Assembly (NCBI RefSeq): GCF_049943125.1
Contig: NZ_CP188040.1
Span: forward strand, 1,426,001-1,490,000
Reading direction: 5' to 3'
DNA: 64,000 nucleotides
Source of the DNA: JAEXZL01 sp049943125
Lineage (GTDB): Bacteria > Bacillota > Clostridia > Clostridiales > Clostridiaceae
Shown here: positions 7,361-15,829 of the stretch, piece by piece
Layout: every line of letters starts with the position of its first letter
Numbering within the stretch: position 1 is the stretch's first letter
Notes under the pieces: model-generated
The model's database searches: none
What the model was told of the DNA's origin: nothing
Seen by the model: only the letters and a program-made list of their open reading frames with translations
Made by a program: the position numbers and the translations under genes

Positions 7361-7999
7361 CTAATCTTTATTTACAATAGAAAATAAAAGATGCACCTTG
7401 TGAAAACTCCGTTCATCCACCTTATGAACACTTTCTTCATTCACCTTATGAACACTTCCTTCATCCACTTTCTCCACACCTTCTCTTTTCTTCCTACTGC
7501 CTTTATTTTTTATAGTTTTAACATACTCAATAAGCTCATTCATTTCTTCTACTGTTAAAGAAAGATCTGAGGCGCTGATTATCATTGGAGTAATTTCCTT
7601 AGAGCTATCCCCACTGTTTATAGCTCCTCTGATTGTCTCCAGGCTCTCATCATAAACACTTTTAATTGTTTTATAGGCTTCATTTAAAAAGAGAGGATTA
7701 TGCTGTTCCTCCTCATACCCTTCTATAGTATAGGTATCTGCAGTCTTTTTATAATACTTGGCTACAATACCATTAATCACCTCAGTTTTTACTATTTCAA
7801 TAACCCCTACTTTTTCAAGCTTTTTGATATGGTAGTAGACCTTAGAAGGAACCTCTTCCATTTCTTCTGCCACCATACTGGCTGTAGCACCTTCTTCATA
7901 GGAAGAAAGGACCCTTAATATTTTTAACCTATAAGGATCCGATACAGCTTTAATTTCTTCGGTTGTCTTTAAAATCATATTATCCTTCAAATCAATCAT
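7361..7999 (-). CDS. ArsR-like winged-helix regulator with repetitive C-terminal tail
   Basis: The N-terminal 80 residues form an ArsR-type winged helix (KAVSDPYRLKILRVL, then ATASMVAEEMEEVPSKVYYH and IKKLEKVGVIEIV). The middle part is helical, and the tail consists of four 8-residue repeats of the type S-V-H-K-V-D-E-x. The ATG at 7999 is two bases after the MFS stop, so the genes are translationally coupled; an ATG at 7978 with AAGGA upstream is an equally good start, while a GTG at 8032 lies inside the MFS gene. It probably controls the exporter operon through the palindromes at 9303-9334. The repeat tail is not part of the normal family fold. Confidence 0.8.
   Translation of the reverse strand: MIDLKDNMILKTTEEIKAVSDPYRLKILRVLSSYEEGATASMVAEEMEEVPSKVYYHIKKLEKVGVIEIVKTEVINGIVAKYYKKTADTYTIEGYEEEQHNPLFLNEAYKTIKSVYDESLETIRGAINSGDSSKEITPMIISASDLSLTVEEMNELIEYVKTIKNKGSRKKREGVEKVDEGSVHKVNEESVHKVDERSFHKVHLLFSIVNKD
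7384..7480 (-). repeat. In-frame 24-nt tandem repeat encoding the regulator's tail
   Basis: Four imperfect 24-base units, the middle two being AGTGTTCATAAGGTG plus nine bases, encode GVEKVDEG, SVHKVNEE, SVHKVDER and SFHKVHLL. Because the unit length is a multiple of three, copy-number change would keep the frame. Confidence 0.75.
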
Positions 8000-8001
8000 C
8001 C

Positions 8002-9282
8002 TTAATGGGTACTTAATCTTCCTCCAAGCCACATATAAAGGGAAGTTACGATAATTATAGCACCCATAATTAAGAAAATCAATGAAGCTGCCAGGTACTC
8101 AGCCATTACCCCGGTGAGAGCTGCTCCTATAGGCATTACCCCCGTGGCAATTAAGGATATTATTCCACTGACTCTTCCTAAATATCTTTTATCAGTTTTA
8201 GAAAGAATATATCCATTTATCGGGGCTGTCATTCCAGGAACCATGAATCCCATAAGGAAGAAGCAAACCGATGATACAATAACTGCTCCCGTAGTTAATA
8301 CAGAAGGTAGAATCAATAATGCATATACAGCTCCAAAAATTAAGGAAGAAGTAATCAAAAGACTGTTACCTTTAAATTTATGGGCTAAGGCTGCCACAGC
8401 TACTCCTCCTATGATTGTACCTAAGGTGAGGCTCATAAGTAAAATACTGAGAGTTTCCGGTCCTCCTAACAGCACCTTATCTGTAAATATTGGGGTAAGA
8501 ATATTTAAAGGAGAGAGGCAGAAATTTATCACTGCAAAAAGCACTATAACCATCATTATAAACTTATTTAACTTAATATAACTGAACCCTTCCTTAATCT
8601 CCCTTAAGCCACTTTTAAGGTTTAAGGCTTCAGGTAACTCTTCCTTTTCTTTTGCTTCAAGCTTCATTGTACTAATAATCATAGCTCCAGCAAAAAAGGT
8701 TAAGGCATCTACCACAAGGGCTCCTGTAATGGATATCTGAGCTATGATAATTCCAGCCATCCCTGTTCCTATAAGCTCTAAGGTTCTGTAAAGGGAATTA
8801 GAAAAGGCTGAAGCCTTAGTGAAGGCTTCCTCAGGAAGAAGCTCCGGGGTAATTGCTGTTACAGCAGGGTGCATTAATATCTCCAGGGTAGAGTTAAAGG
8901 CCGTTAAGGCAAAAATATGCCAAAGGCTTAGGGTATTTGTATAGTAGAGCATAGATATAATAGCAACGGACATGCCTCTTCCTAAATAGCTGTATATTAT
9001 TAGCTTCTTTTTATTTAACCTGTCGGCTAATAGTCCCGTAAAGGCTCCAAATAAAAGATTAGGAAGACTGTTAACAGCAAAGGTTATCCCTAGCAGCATC
9101 TCTGAGCCTGTAAACATATATACAAGCCAGCTGAAGGCTATGGCATCAATGGAATCCCCAAAACGGGAGATACTGTTAGCTATTAATAGCTTTCTATAAT
9201 TTTTATATTTAAAAAGGAAAAACATATTGGCTAAGGATAACTTCTTTTTAGAATTCTTAGTGGTAGTAGCTGTGTTTTCCAT
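8002..9282 (-). CDS. MFS transporter (MFS_3 drug-efflux type)
   Basis: The protein has 426 residues and about 12 hydrophobic segments. Early motifs are typical of MFS_3 exporters (RKLLIANSISRFGDSIDAIA and GLLADRLNKKKLIIYSYLGR), a group that includes macrolide-efflux and enterobactin exporters. A small cytoplasmic N-terminus is rich in Thr and Lys. The gene is the first of a two-gene operon with the ArsR-like regulator, and its promoter region carries two near-identical palindromes. I infer that it exports a toxic compound sensed by that regulator. The substrate is not identifiable. Confidence 0.85.
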   Translation of the reverse strand: MENTATTTKNSKKKLSLANMFFLFKYKNYRKLLIANSISRFGDSIDAIAFSWLVYMFTGSEMLLGITFAVNSLPNLLFGAFTGLLADRLNKKKLIIYSYLGRGMSVAIISMLYYTNTLSLWHIFALTAFNSTLEILMHPAVTAITPELLPEEAFTKASAFSNSLYRTLELIGTGMAGIIIAQISITGALVVDALTFFAGAMIISTMKLEAKEKEELPEALNLKSGLREIKEGFSYIKLNKFIMMVIVLFAVINFCLSPLNILTPIFTDKVLLGGPETLSILLMSLTLGTIIGGVAVAALAHKFKGNSLLITSSLIFGAVYALLILPSVLTTGAVIVSSVCFFLMGFMVPGMTAPINGYILSKTDKRYLGRVSGIISLIATGVMPIGAALTGVMAEYLAASLIFLIMGAIIIVTSLYMWLGGRLSTH

Positions 9283-9302
9283 AAGCTCACTCCTATAAAA
9301 TT

Positions 9303-9334
9303 ATTTTAACGTTAAAATATTTTTAACGTTAAAA
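9303..9334. promoter_or_regulatory. Twin AACGTT palindromes, likely operator of the MFS operon
   Basis: ATTTTAACGTTAAAAT (9303-9318) is a perfect palindrome, and TTTTAACGTTAAAA recurs at 9321-9334. Their centres are 17 bases apart, on one face of the helix within about 1.6 turns. They lie 20-50 bases upstream of the MFS start, as an ArsR-type operator would. Confidence 0.6.
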
Positions 9335-9373
9335 TAATTTTATAGTACTTTTCAATTTCTGTCAATTGGTAAA

Positions 9374-9409
9374 TAAAAAAAAGTGAAGAATCCACAGGGA
9401 ATTCTTCAC
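9374..9409 (-). terminator. Hairpin terminator after PH-domain gene
   Basis: GTGAAGAAT (9383-9391) pairs with ATTCTTCAC (9401-9409). On the minus strand the stem is followed by a run of eight Us. It would end transcription of the gene at 9522. Confidence 0.8.
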
Positions 9410-9521
9410 GTCTATAATTTTAAGGGTATTTATAGAAAAATCATCTAAGATTATATTATTCTTATTATGTGATGAAATTATGATGGCTATAAGAAGGTTA
9501 TGAAAATACCAGTATTTATCA

Positions 9522-9920
9522 TTAAGCTTCTATATCTTCATCCTTATCTATATCATCTATTGGGCTGTGTTCACCCATGTATTCTCCTACCCTGACCCTT
9601 CTAGCAAGCTTCATCTCCTCAACCTGTTGATGAAGCAGCTCCTTAACCTCATAAGCCCTCTTAATATTCTTAAGCTCCAATACAGGAGTACTCTTATCGG
9701 AGGATTGCAGAATTATAGTCCCAACACCTAAAAGCTTTTGTCCAAAGCTTCTGCTGAGTCCTATATCTCTTATTCTATATAACAAAACCTCATCATACTT
9801 TGTGCTCAGAAGACCTACCTCACAAAATAACCTATCCTGAGTTAGAGAATACTTTGTAAAGGATATAGGCATACCGAGAATTCTTTTTCTATCCTTCCAT
9901 ATATATTGCTTAGCTGACAT
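9522..9920 (-). CDS. PH-domain-containing protein (YdbT/bPH2 type)
   Basis: This 132-residue protein has the bacterial PH fold pattern of YdbT-like proteins: YSLTQDRLFCEVGLLSTK, then the hallmark DEVLLYRIRDIGLSRSF, GVGTIILQSSD, and a final helix (RAYEVKELLHQQVEEM). Unlike classical YdbT proteins it has no hydrophobic N-terminal pair, so it should be cytoplasmic or peripheral. The tail is acidic (DDIDKDEDIEA). The role of such proteins is poorly known. It stands alone between terminators and is divergent from the LTA-synthase-like gene. Confidence 0.8.
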   Translation of the reverse strand: MSAKQYIWKDRKRILGMPISFTKYSLTQDRLFCEVGLLSTKYDEVLLYRIRDIGLSRSFGQKLLGVGTIILQSSDKSTPVLELKNIKRAYEVKELLHQQVEEMKLARRVRVGEYMGEHSPIDDIDKDEDIEA

Positions 9921-10440
9921 AAACCTCTCCCCTTAAATTTATTATCAATATATATTATATATAATTTATATCATTAATAACAGAATATTATAAATTCTAC
10001 TACATAAACTAGTTGTATTCAGCATTCTAATTATTGAGATATCTCTACTTATCTATAGTAAATCTAAATATTAATCGATTTAAATCGACAAATATATTGG
10101 CAAATATGTAACTAAGGTGTATATTAAATCTTATAGGAATTATAACTAAGGCTTAATTAACTTATTTATAATTCTCTATTTATCTCTATTTTAGTATTTA
10201 TTAAAATTCACATTCCCTTAACATTACTTCCAAACTCTGCTCACAATAAAGCTATATTATATCATTAGCGCATTATACTTATTTCATAAGTGCAACTTTT
10301 ATAAAACTATAACGTATATAATAATGTAAATTACTATTATATACGCCCTTAACCTATGAACTACACCAATGATAAACTTCAATAAATTAATTACTCAATA
10401 GCTATATTAATATCTAAAAAATTTATATAAAGGTGATAAT
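9921..10440. other. 520-bp AT-rich divergent intergenic region
   Basis: I see no gene here. The region separates the PH-domain gene and the LTA-synthase-like gene and should contain both promoters. One 14-bp palindrome, TCGATTTAAATCGA, lies at 10075-10088, and GGTGAT before 10441 is the ribosome site of the downstream gene. Confidence 0.5.
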
Positions 10441-12423
10441 ATGAAAAAAATATATCAATTAATAAATCGGCTTTATGAAAGGCCGTTGCTTTTTTGCATT
10501 ACATTATCTCTTTTATTAAACTTAGTAATAGAATCCTTAAGTAGAAGATCTATCATAGGCGGATTTGTTCATTTATTTGCTCATCCCGCTAACTTTTTAT
10601 ACAATTCACTTATTATTCTCCTAACTCTATCCCTGGCACTGCTCATAAAAAGGAGAACCTTTGCTCTCAGCATTGTGACCTTAGGATGGCTTGGTCTAGG
10701 AATAGCTGATTGCATTATAAGAGGATTTAGGACAACCCCTCTTAGAGCTGTAGACTTTAGAGTTATAAAATCAGCTATAAGCCTTATCAACATATATTTT
10801 AATCCTTTAGAGCTTGTTCTTATTATAATTGCTATAGCCTTAGTTATAGTAGGAATAGTATATATATGGATTAAGGCTCCAAAGCAGAGGACCTATTCCT
10901 TCAGAGGCTTTTTAATGGTTTCTATTATTGGAATAACTCTAATCCTGGCTACTGATGTATCTGCAAAGGCAGGTGTTATATCTACTACCTTTGAGAACAT
11001 AGCCAACGCTTATGAAAATTATGGCTTCGTGTACTGTTTTTCCAGAAGCGTTGTGGATATTGGAATAAATAAACCAGAGGATTATTCTGAAGAAATGGTA
11101 GCTTCCATCTCAAATAAAATAGGAGATGAAAGCCCTACACCAGAGAAGACCCCCAATATTATTATGCTGCAGCTGGAATCCTTCTTTGATGTAGCAAGGC
11201 TAAAAAATATGACCTTCTCTGAAGACCCAATACCTGTATTTCACTCTCTTCTTGATAACTATTCCTCAGGTCTTTTCAAAGCACCGGTTATAGGAGCAGG
11301 AACGGCTAATACAGAATTTGAGGTTATCACTCAAATGACCACAGAATACTTTGGGTCAGGAGAATATCCTTATACCACTATATTACAGGAATCAACCAGT
11401 GAATCAGTTCCTTATAACCTAAAGGAATTAGGCTATACAGCTCATGCTATTCACAATAATACAGGAACCTTTTATGATAGAAATCTAATATACAGCATGC
11501 TTGGCTTTGATACCTTTACCTCTTCAGAATACATGAAGGATTTAGAGGAAACACCCTTAGGCTGGTATAAGGATAAGGTGCTTATAGAAAGCATATTAAA
11601 TGCTCTTAGCTCCACAGATGGACAAGACTACCTATATACTATCTCTGTTCAGGGTCACGGTAAATATCCCACTACCCCTGTGGACTATAATAAGATCATA
11701 TCCGTTACCTCAGATGATTTAACCGAGGGTGAGATCAACGCCATGGAATACTATGTGAATCAGCTAAGAGAGATGGATAACTTTATAAAGGAATTAGTTG
11801 AAACGTTGAATAGCTATGAAGAGCCAGTGGTATTAGTACTATACGGAGATCACCTTCCATCCCTAAATATTCAGGATGAGGATTTATCTACCGGTGATAC
11901 TTATACTACAGAGTACGTTATCTGGAGCAACTTTGAAATGGAAAATAAGAATAGGGATTTGGCTGCCTGGCAGCTCTCCTCAGAGGTTTTAGATAGACTA
12001 GGAATAGATAAAGGAACCCTTACTAGGTTCCATCAAAGGACTCAGGAGCAAGAGGATTATAAAGAAATGCTTCATGCTCTTCAATACGATATGCTTTATG
12101 GCAAAAAATACATTTATAATCAAGAAGCAATATACGAACCGACAGAGCTAAAGATGGGCGTTTTGGATATTAAGCTCACAGATTATGAGCTAGAGGCTTC
12201 AGCTCTATATGTTAGCGGTGAAAACTTCACTGAATGGAGCAGGATTTACGTGAACGATGATCCTGTAGAAACAGTATATATTGATGAAAATACTTTAATG
12301 ACAGAGGACATAAAAATTGAAGACGGTGATTCTATATCAGTAAAACAGGTATCCAAGGGAAAAGAAATCTTAAGCTCTACTAGCAGCCTTCTATATTATT
12401 CTGATATAAAGGTGAACTATTAA
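10441..12423 (+). CDS. LTA synthase family protein (sulfatase-fold membrane enzyme)
   Basis: The protein has 660 residues. Five transmembrane segments occupy about residues 15-180, followed by an extracellular sulfatase-fold domain. NIIMLQLESFFD (about 240) gives the metal-binding Glu, GAGTANTEFE (about 285) the catalytic Thr, and VLYGDHLPSL (about 465) the metal-binding Asp-His. This is the layout of LtaS/phosphoglycerol transferase enzymes, which add glycerol-phosphate units to lipoteichoic acid or to glycans. A further C-terminal beta-rich domain (about residues 570-660) is not part of canonical LtaS. It has its own promoter region and ends at a strong terminator. Confidence 0.85.
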   Translation: MKKIYQLINRLYERPLLFCITLSLLLNLVIESLSRRSIIGGFVHLFAHPANFLYNSLIILLTLSLALLIKRRTFALSIVTLGWLGLGIADCIIRGFRTTPLRAVDFRVIKSAISLINIYFNPLELVLIIIAIALVIVGIVYIWIKAPKQRTYSFRGFLMVSIIGITLILATDVSAKAGVISTTFENIANAYENYGFVYCFSRSVVDIGINKPEDYSEEMVASISNKIGDESPTPEKTPNIIMLQLESFFDVARLKNMTFSEDPIPVFHSLLDNYSSGLFKAPVIGAGTANTEFEVITQMTTEYFGSGEYPYTTILQESTSESVPYNLKELGYTAHAIHNNTGTFYDRNLIYSMLGFDTFTSSEYMKDLEETPLGWYKDKVLIESILNALSSTDGQDYLYTISVQGHGKYPTTPVDYNKIISVTSDDLTEGEINAMEYYVNQLREMDNFIKELVETLNSYEEPVVLVLYGDHLPSLNIQDEDLSTGDTYTTEYVIWSNFEMENKNRDLAAWQLSSEVLDRLGIDKGTLTRFHQRTQEQEDYKEMLHALQYDMLYGKKYIYNQEAIYEPTELKMGVLDIKLTDYELEASALYVSGENFTEWSRIYVNDDPVETVYIDENTLMTEDIKIEDGDSISVKQVSKGKEILSSTSSLLYYSDIKVNY

Positions 12424-12480
12424 AGCCTTTTCAAAGTTATACTTAGAGCTATATATAAAGGATATATATAAAAAATGAGC

Positions 12481-12520
12481 AAAAGCCATAGCCTTAATGA
12501 ATAAGGCCATGGCTTTTTTT
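12481..12520 (+). terminator. Hairpin terminator after LTA-synthase-like gene
   Basis: AAAAGCCATAGCCTT (12481-12495) pairs, with one mismatch, with AAGGCCATGGCTTTT, and a T run follows. Confidence 0.85.
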
Positions 12521-12623
12521 ATAATAAATATTTAACTTAATGTTAAAAATTATACTTTTTAACCGTTTTGTAGTGGAAATACTTCCCAGCGTATGCCATA
12601 ATGTTTTCTGGGAGGCGATAAAT

Positions 12624-13202
12624 ATGATAAACTTTAAAGATAGATTCATAGATAATGATAAAATAAGATACTTAGCTTCATTAATAGCTTTATTTTCTGC
12701 AGCTATCTTTGCTGTATCTCAAATCCATCATCTTTTTTCTAAAAATACTATAGAGGTGGTTTATTATTTATTTACTACTGTTATAATGGTTATATTTCCC
12801 ATGCACTCCATAAAATTAAAAGACAAAAAAGCCTCCATGGTTCTAATACCCTTTAATATTATATCTATTGCCTTTATTTTTGATTCTTCACCTATACTTC
12901 ATTTATTTATAGAAGGACGTAATAATATATTTTCCTCACCCTTAGTTCTTGATATTTTTTCCATGGTATTCATCGTTATATCCTTATGCCTAATGATTGC
13001 CTTTTCCTTATTTTTGACTAAAGGAGTATATAAGAATTTAGTTCTCTATCTTGCAATTATTAATGTATCTCTCTTAATAATTCAGGAGGCTTATAACTAT
13101 ATAATTTACGATGTATATTACTTTCCCTGGAGCTATCTTTACAAGGCGCTTTTCTTTGCCTCTGTATTTTTACTCTCCTACTCCATGGAGAAGAGTAATT
13201 GA
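12624..13202 (+). CDS. Polytopic membrane protein of unknown function
   Basis: This 192-residue protein has about six hydrophobic segments (for example IRYLASLIALFSAAIFAVS, VVYYLFTTVIMVIFP, MVFIVISLCLMIAFSLFL and ALFFASVFLLSYS) joined by short loops. I recognise no family. The ATG at 12624 is preceded by GGGAGGCGAT; the open frame extends to 12540 without a ribosome site. It is convergent with the hydrogenase operon, with 17 bases between stop codons. Confidence 0.65.
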   Translation: MINFKDRFIDNDKIRYLASLIALFSAAIFAVSQIHHLFSKNTIEVVYYLFTTVIMVIFPMHSIKLKDKKASMVLIPFNIISIAFIFDSSPILHLFIEGRNNIFSSPLVLDIFSMVFIVISLCLMIAFSLFLTKGVYKNLVLYLAIINVSLLIIQEAYNYIIYDVYYFPWSYLYKALFFASVFLLSYSMEKSN

Positions 13203-13219
13203 TAAATGACTATCTTATA

Positions 13220-14647
13220 TTACTTTAAAACACTAATAGCGTCAGTGATTGTTTTTTCATAGGCTTCTTTTCCGTACTTATCCACGTCCTGCTTACTTTT
13301 AGGACCATGGGTCAGGCAACCAGCACCACCGATACAGCCTCCCACACAGGCCATTCCTTCAATAAAATTACCATCAAGGACATTTTTTGATGCCTTTAGA
13401 AGGGCAGTACGGCACTCCTCTATTCCATCACAGGCAACAGCCTTTACGTCAAAATCCTCAATTCCCTGCTCCTTAAGAGCCTCCACAACAGCATCAGAAA
13501 GACCACCGCTGCGAGCAAAAATCCTTCCATAGTAGGAGGCATTATCAAGAACATCCTCCTGAAGCTTCGTAATATCTAAATCACGGCTATCAAAAAGCGC
13601 CTGCAATTCTTCAAAGGTCATTACACTATCTATGTAAGGGTTCACCTCAGGCTTTTGAAACTCCATCTTCTTAGCAGTACAGGGTCCTATAAAAACCACC
13701 TTATCTTCAGGGGATCCCTCTTTTATGTATTTTGCAAGAGCAGCCATTGGGGATAAATTATGAGAAATATTAGCTTCCATTTGAGGAAACTCCTTCTTAA
13801 CATAGCTTACAAAAGCAGGGCAGCAGGAGCTGGTTAAAAAGCCCTTTTCCACAAGCTCCTTAGATTCAGAGTAGGCTACCATATCTGCACCTAAAGCAGC
13901 CTCGATTACAGTATAAAAGCCAAGCTCTTTTATGCCGCTGATAACTTGTCCTAACTTCCCATAGGTAAACTGACTGGATATAGAAGGTGCAACAAGAGCA
14001 TAAACCTTATACTTTTTGTTGTTACCACTCTTTTTAATCATATCAATAACATTTGTTATATATGACTTATCCATAATTGCCCCCCAAGGACACTGATATA
14101 CACAGGCTCCACAGGAAATACACTTGCTGTTATCTATCTTTGCTACCTTGTTATCATCCATAGAAATAGCCTTTGCCTTACAGGAACGTTCACAGGGTCT
14201 CTTAAAATCCATGATAGCACTATAAGGACAAACCTTAGCACACTGTCCACATTCAACACATTTCGATTTATCAATGTGGGCTGTATGATTGCTGTCAAAG
14301 GTTATCGCTCCTCTCTTGCATACATCCTCACAGCGATGAGCAAGGCAACCTCTACACGCAGCAGTTACCTCATAGCCTCCCATTGGACATTCATCACAGG
14401 CTATGTCAATAACCTCTATAACATTTGGATTACTTTTATCTCCTCCCATAGCCATCTTCACTCTTTCAGAAAGAATTGCCCTCTCCTTATAGACACAGCA
14501 CCTCATAGTAGACTCTCTCCCAGGAATTATCCTCTTGGGGATATCCATAACCTTTTCCAGTATTTTATCATTCCATGCTTCTCTTGCCACCTCACGAAGC
14601 ACCTTATATTTTAAATGCTGTACCTTAGTATCAAATTTCTTTACCAT
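13220..14647 (-). CDS. Group B [FeFe]-hydrogenase (monomeric, ferredoxin-domain)
   Basis: The protein has 475 residues. The N-terminal 200 residues contain a Cys-rich region and two to three [4Fe-4S] motifs (CDECPMGG, CVECGQCAKVCP, CISCGACVYQCP). The H-cluster domain has all three loops: TSSCCPAFV (about 242), GPCTAKKMEF (about 291) and EGMACVGGCIGGAGC (about 424). In classical HydA the loops read TSCCPxW, MPCxxKKxE and MACxGGCxxGGG; the Gly in place of Met in loop 2 and IGGAGC in loop 3 fit the group B type, whose physiological role is unsettled. It is the last gene of the operon starting at 18012, nine bases after the phosphatase gene. Confidence 0.88.
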   Translation of the reverse strand: MVKKFDTKVQHLKYKVLREVAREAWNDKILEKVMDIPKRIIPGRESTMRCCVYKERAILSERVKMAMGGDKSNPNVIEVIDIACDECPMGGYEVTAACRGCLAHRCEDVCKRGAITFDSNHTAHIDKSKCVECGQCAKVCPYSAIMDFKRPCERSCKAKAISMDDNKVAKIDNSKCISCGACVYQCPWGAIMDKSYITNVIDMIKKSGNNKKYKVYALVAPSISSQFTYGKLGQVISGIKELGFYTVIEAALGADMVAYSESKELVEKGFLTSSCCPAFVSYVKKEFPQMEANISHNLSPMAALAKYIKEGSPEDKVVFIGPCTAKKMEFQKPEVNPYIDSVMTFEELQALFDSRDLDITKLQEDVLDNASYYGRIFARSGGLSDAVVEALKEQGIEDFDVKAVACDGIEECRTALLKASKNVLDGNFIEGMACVGGCIGGAGCLTHGPKSKQDVDKYGKEAYEKTITDAISVLK

Positions 14648-14656
14648 AAGACCTCC

Positions 14657-15829
14657 TTAGAAATAGCTAACTTTTATCCTTTTACCCATCTTTTTAAGAC
14701 ATTCTGACAGCTCTGAAACAAGATTCATCTTAATACTAAAATTAATAGGAAGCTCAGGATTCTGATGGGCAGGATTTATAGCTCTCCCTACAAAAAAGTT
14801 AATATCCGTTGCTTCTTCAAAGAGCAGTCTAGCAATAAGTGAGGCTCCATCCCGTTTATAGCTCCACTGCTGGTATGATTCATTACCTTCAAGATAATCC
14901 TTTGCATAGGTCAATACCTTATTCACTGTTATGACACCTTCAGTGACAAGATCCACTCCTTCTATAGTAGCTATAGGAGGCACCTCGTCATCAATAAACT
15001 CCAGGCTTGGCACTAAGGCTTTCCCAAGATATTTAGCAACAATGGAGGAAGTAGTACCTCCGCAGACAATATGCTTCCCTATCTTTGAAAAGAATAGAGA
15101 CATCATTTTGTCGCAATCATCTCTATTTGCTGGTGGACCAAACAAAAGATTCATCGGCTCTCTTTTACGAATTCGAACAGTACATACCGTAGCATCATCT
15201 CCAGGCTTATTGTCATAAAGCTTATTAACCTCATTAAGTAAAATTGTTGAAAGGGTTTTAGCAGTATAGCCCGCATCATAAAACATCTCCATAAAGGAAA
15301 TGATATCCTCTCTCCTCCAGCCAAAATTAAAGGCCAGACCGACTCCTGCATGAGGACAACCATCACTCATAGCTATAAATACGTCATTTTCCTGGAGTTT
15401 AATTTTCGACTCATATATCTTTTTACCATCAATATTCATTTCAGTTCTTGGATATTCATAATTTTTACCTTCCCTAAGGAGTATTACCATGGGATTGTCA
15501 TACTGTATTATTTCTGCCTCCTCATTATCCTTAATACATATTATTGTAAAGGTAGAGTAGGCCACTCCCCTCACAGAGCAAACAGGGAGTGTTGCTGCAA
15601 TGGTTCTAACGCAATCTAGAATAGAAAGGCCCTCGGCAATCATGGTGGATATGATTTTTGAGGTGAGAGTAGATAAGATATTTGCCTTCACACCACTTCC
15701 CAGACCATCTGCCAAAACAATAACTGAAGAGCCTTCATTTTGCTCCACTACCTCCACATTATCTCCACAAAGCTGTTCTCCTACATGGTTAATGCTTTGA
15801 TAGCCAATATCTGCACACAGGTTATTCAT
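14657..15829 (-). CDS. SpoIIE/PP2C-type serine phosphatase
   Basis: This 390-residue protein has a SpoIIE-type PP2C phosphatase domain in its first 220 residues: GDNVEVVE, SVIVLADGLGSG, VFIAMSDGC and KPGDDATVCTV provide the metal-binding aspartates. The last 150 residues form an additional domain with CGGTTSSIVAKYLGK that I cannot assign firmly. Its start overlaps the end of the group C hydrogenase gene by eight bases, so they are co-translated. Group C hydrogenases are known to occur beside PP2C phosphatases. I infer that the pair converts H2 or redox sensing into dephosphorylation of an unknown partner protein. No anti-sigma kinase gene is next to it. Confidence 0.85.
   Translation of the reverse strand: MNNLCADIGYQSINHVGEQLCGDNVEVVEQNEGSSVIVLADGLGSGVKANILSTLTSKIISTMIAEGLSILDCVRTIAATLPVCSVRGVAYSTFTIICIKDNEEAEIIQYDNPMVILLREGKNYEYPRTEMNIDGKKIYESKIKLQENDVFIAMSDGCPHAGVGLAFNFGWRREDIISFMEMFYDAGYTAKTLSTILLNEVNKLYDNKPGDDATVCTVRIRKREPMNLLFGPPANRDDCDKMMSLFFSKIGKHIVCGGTTSSIVAKYLGKALVPSLEFIDDEVPPIATIEGVDLVTEGVITVNKVLTYAKDYLEGNESYQQWSYKRDGASLIARLLFEEATDINFFVGRAINPAHQNPELPINFSIKMNLVSELSECLKKMGKRIKVSYF

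Noticed and set aside
10075..10088. Palindrome TCGATTTAAATCGA as an operator for the LTA-synthase-like gene.
   Set aside because: It lies about 350 bases upstream in very AT-rich DNA, and no promoter elements are close; chance is a good explanation.
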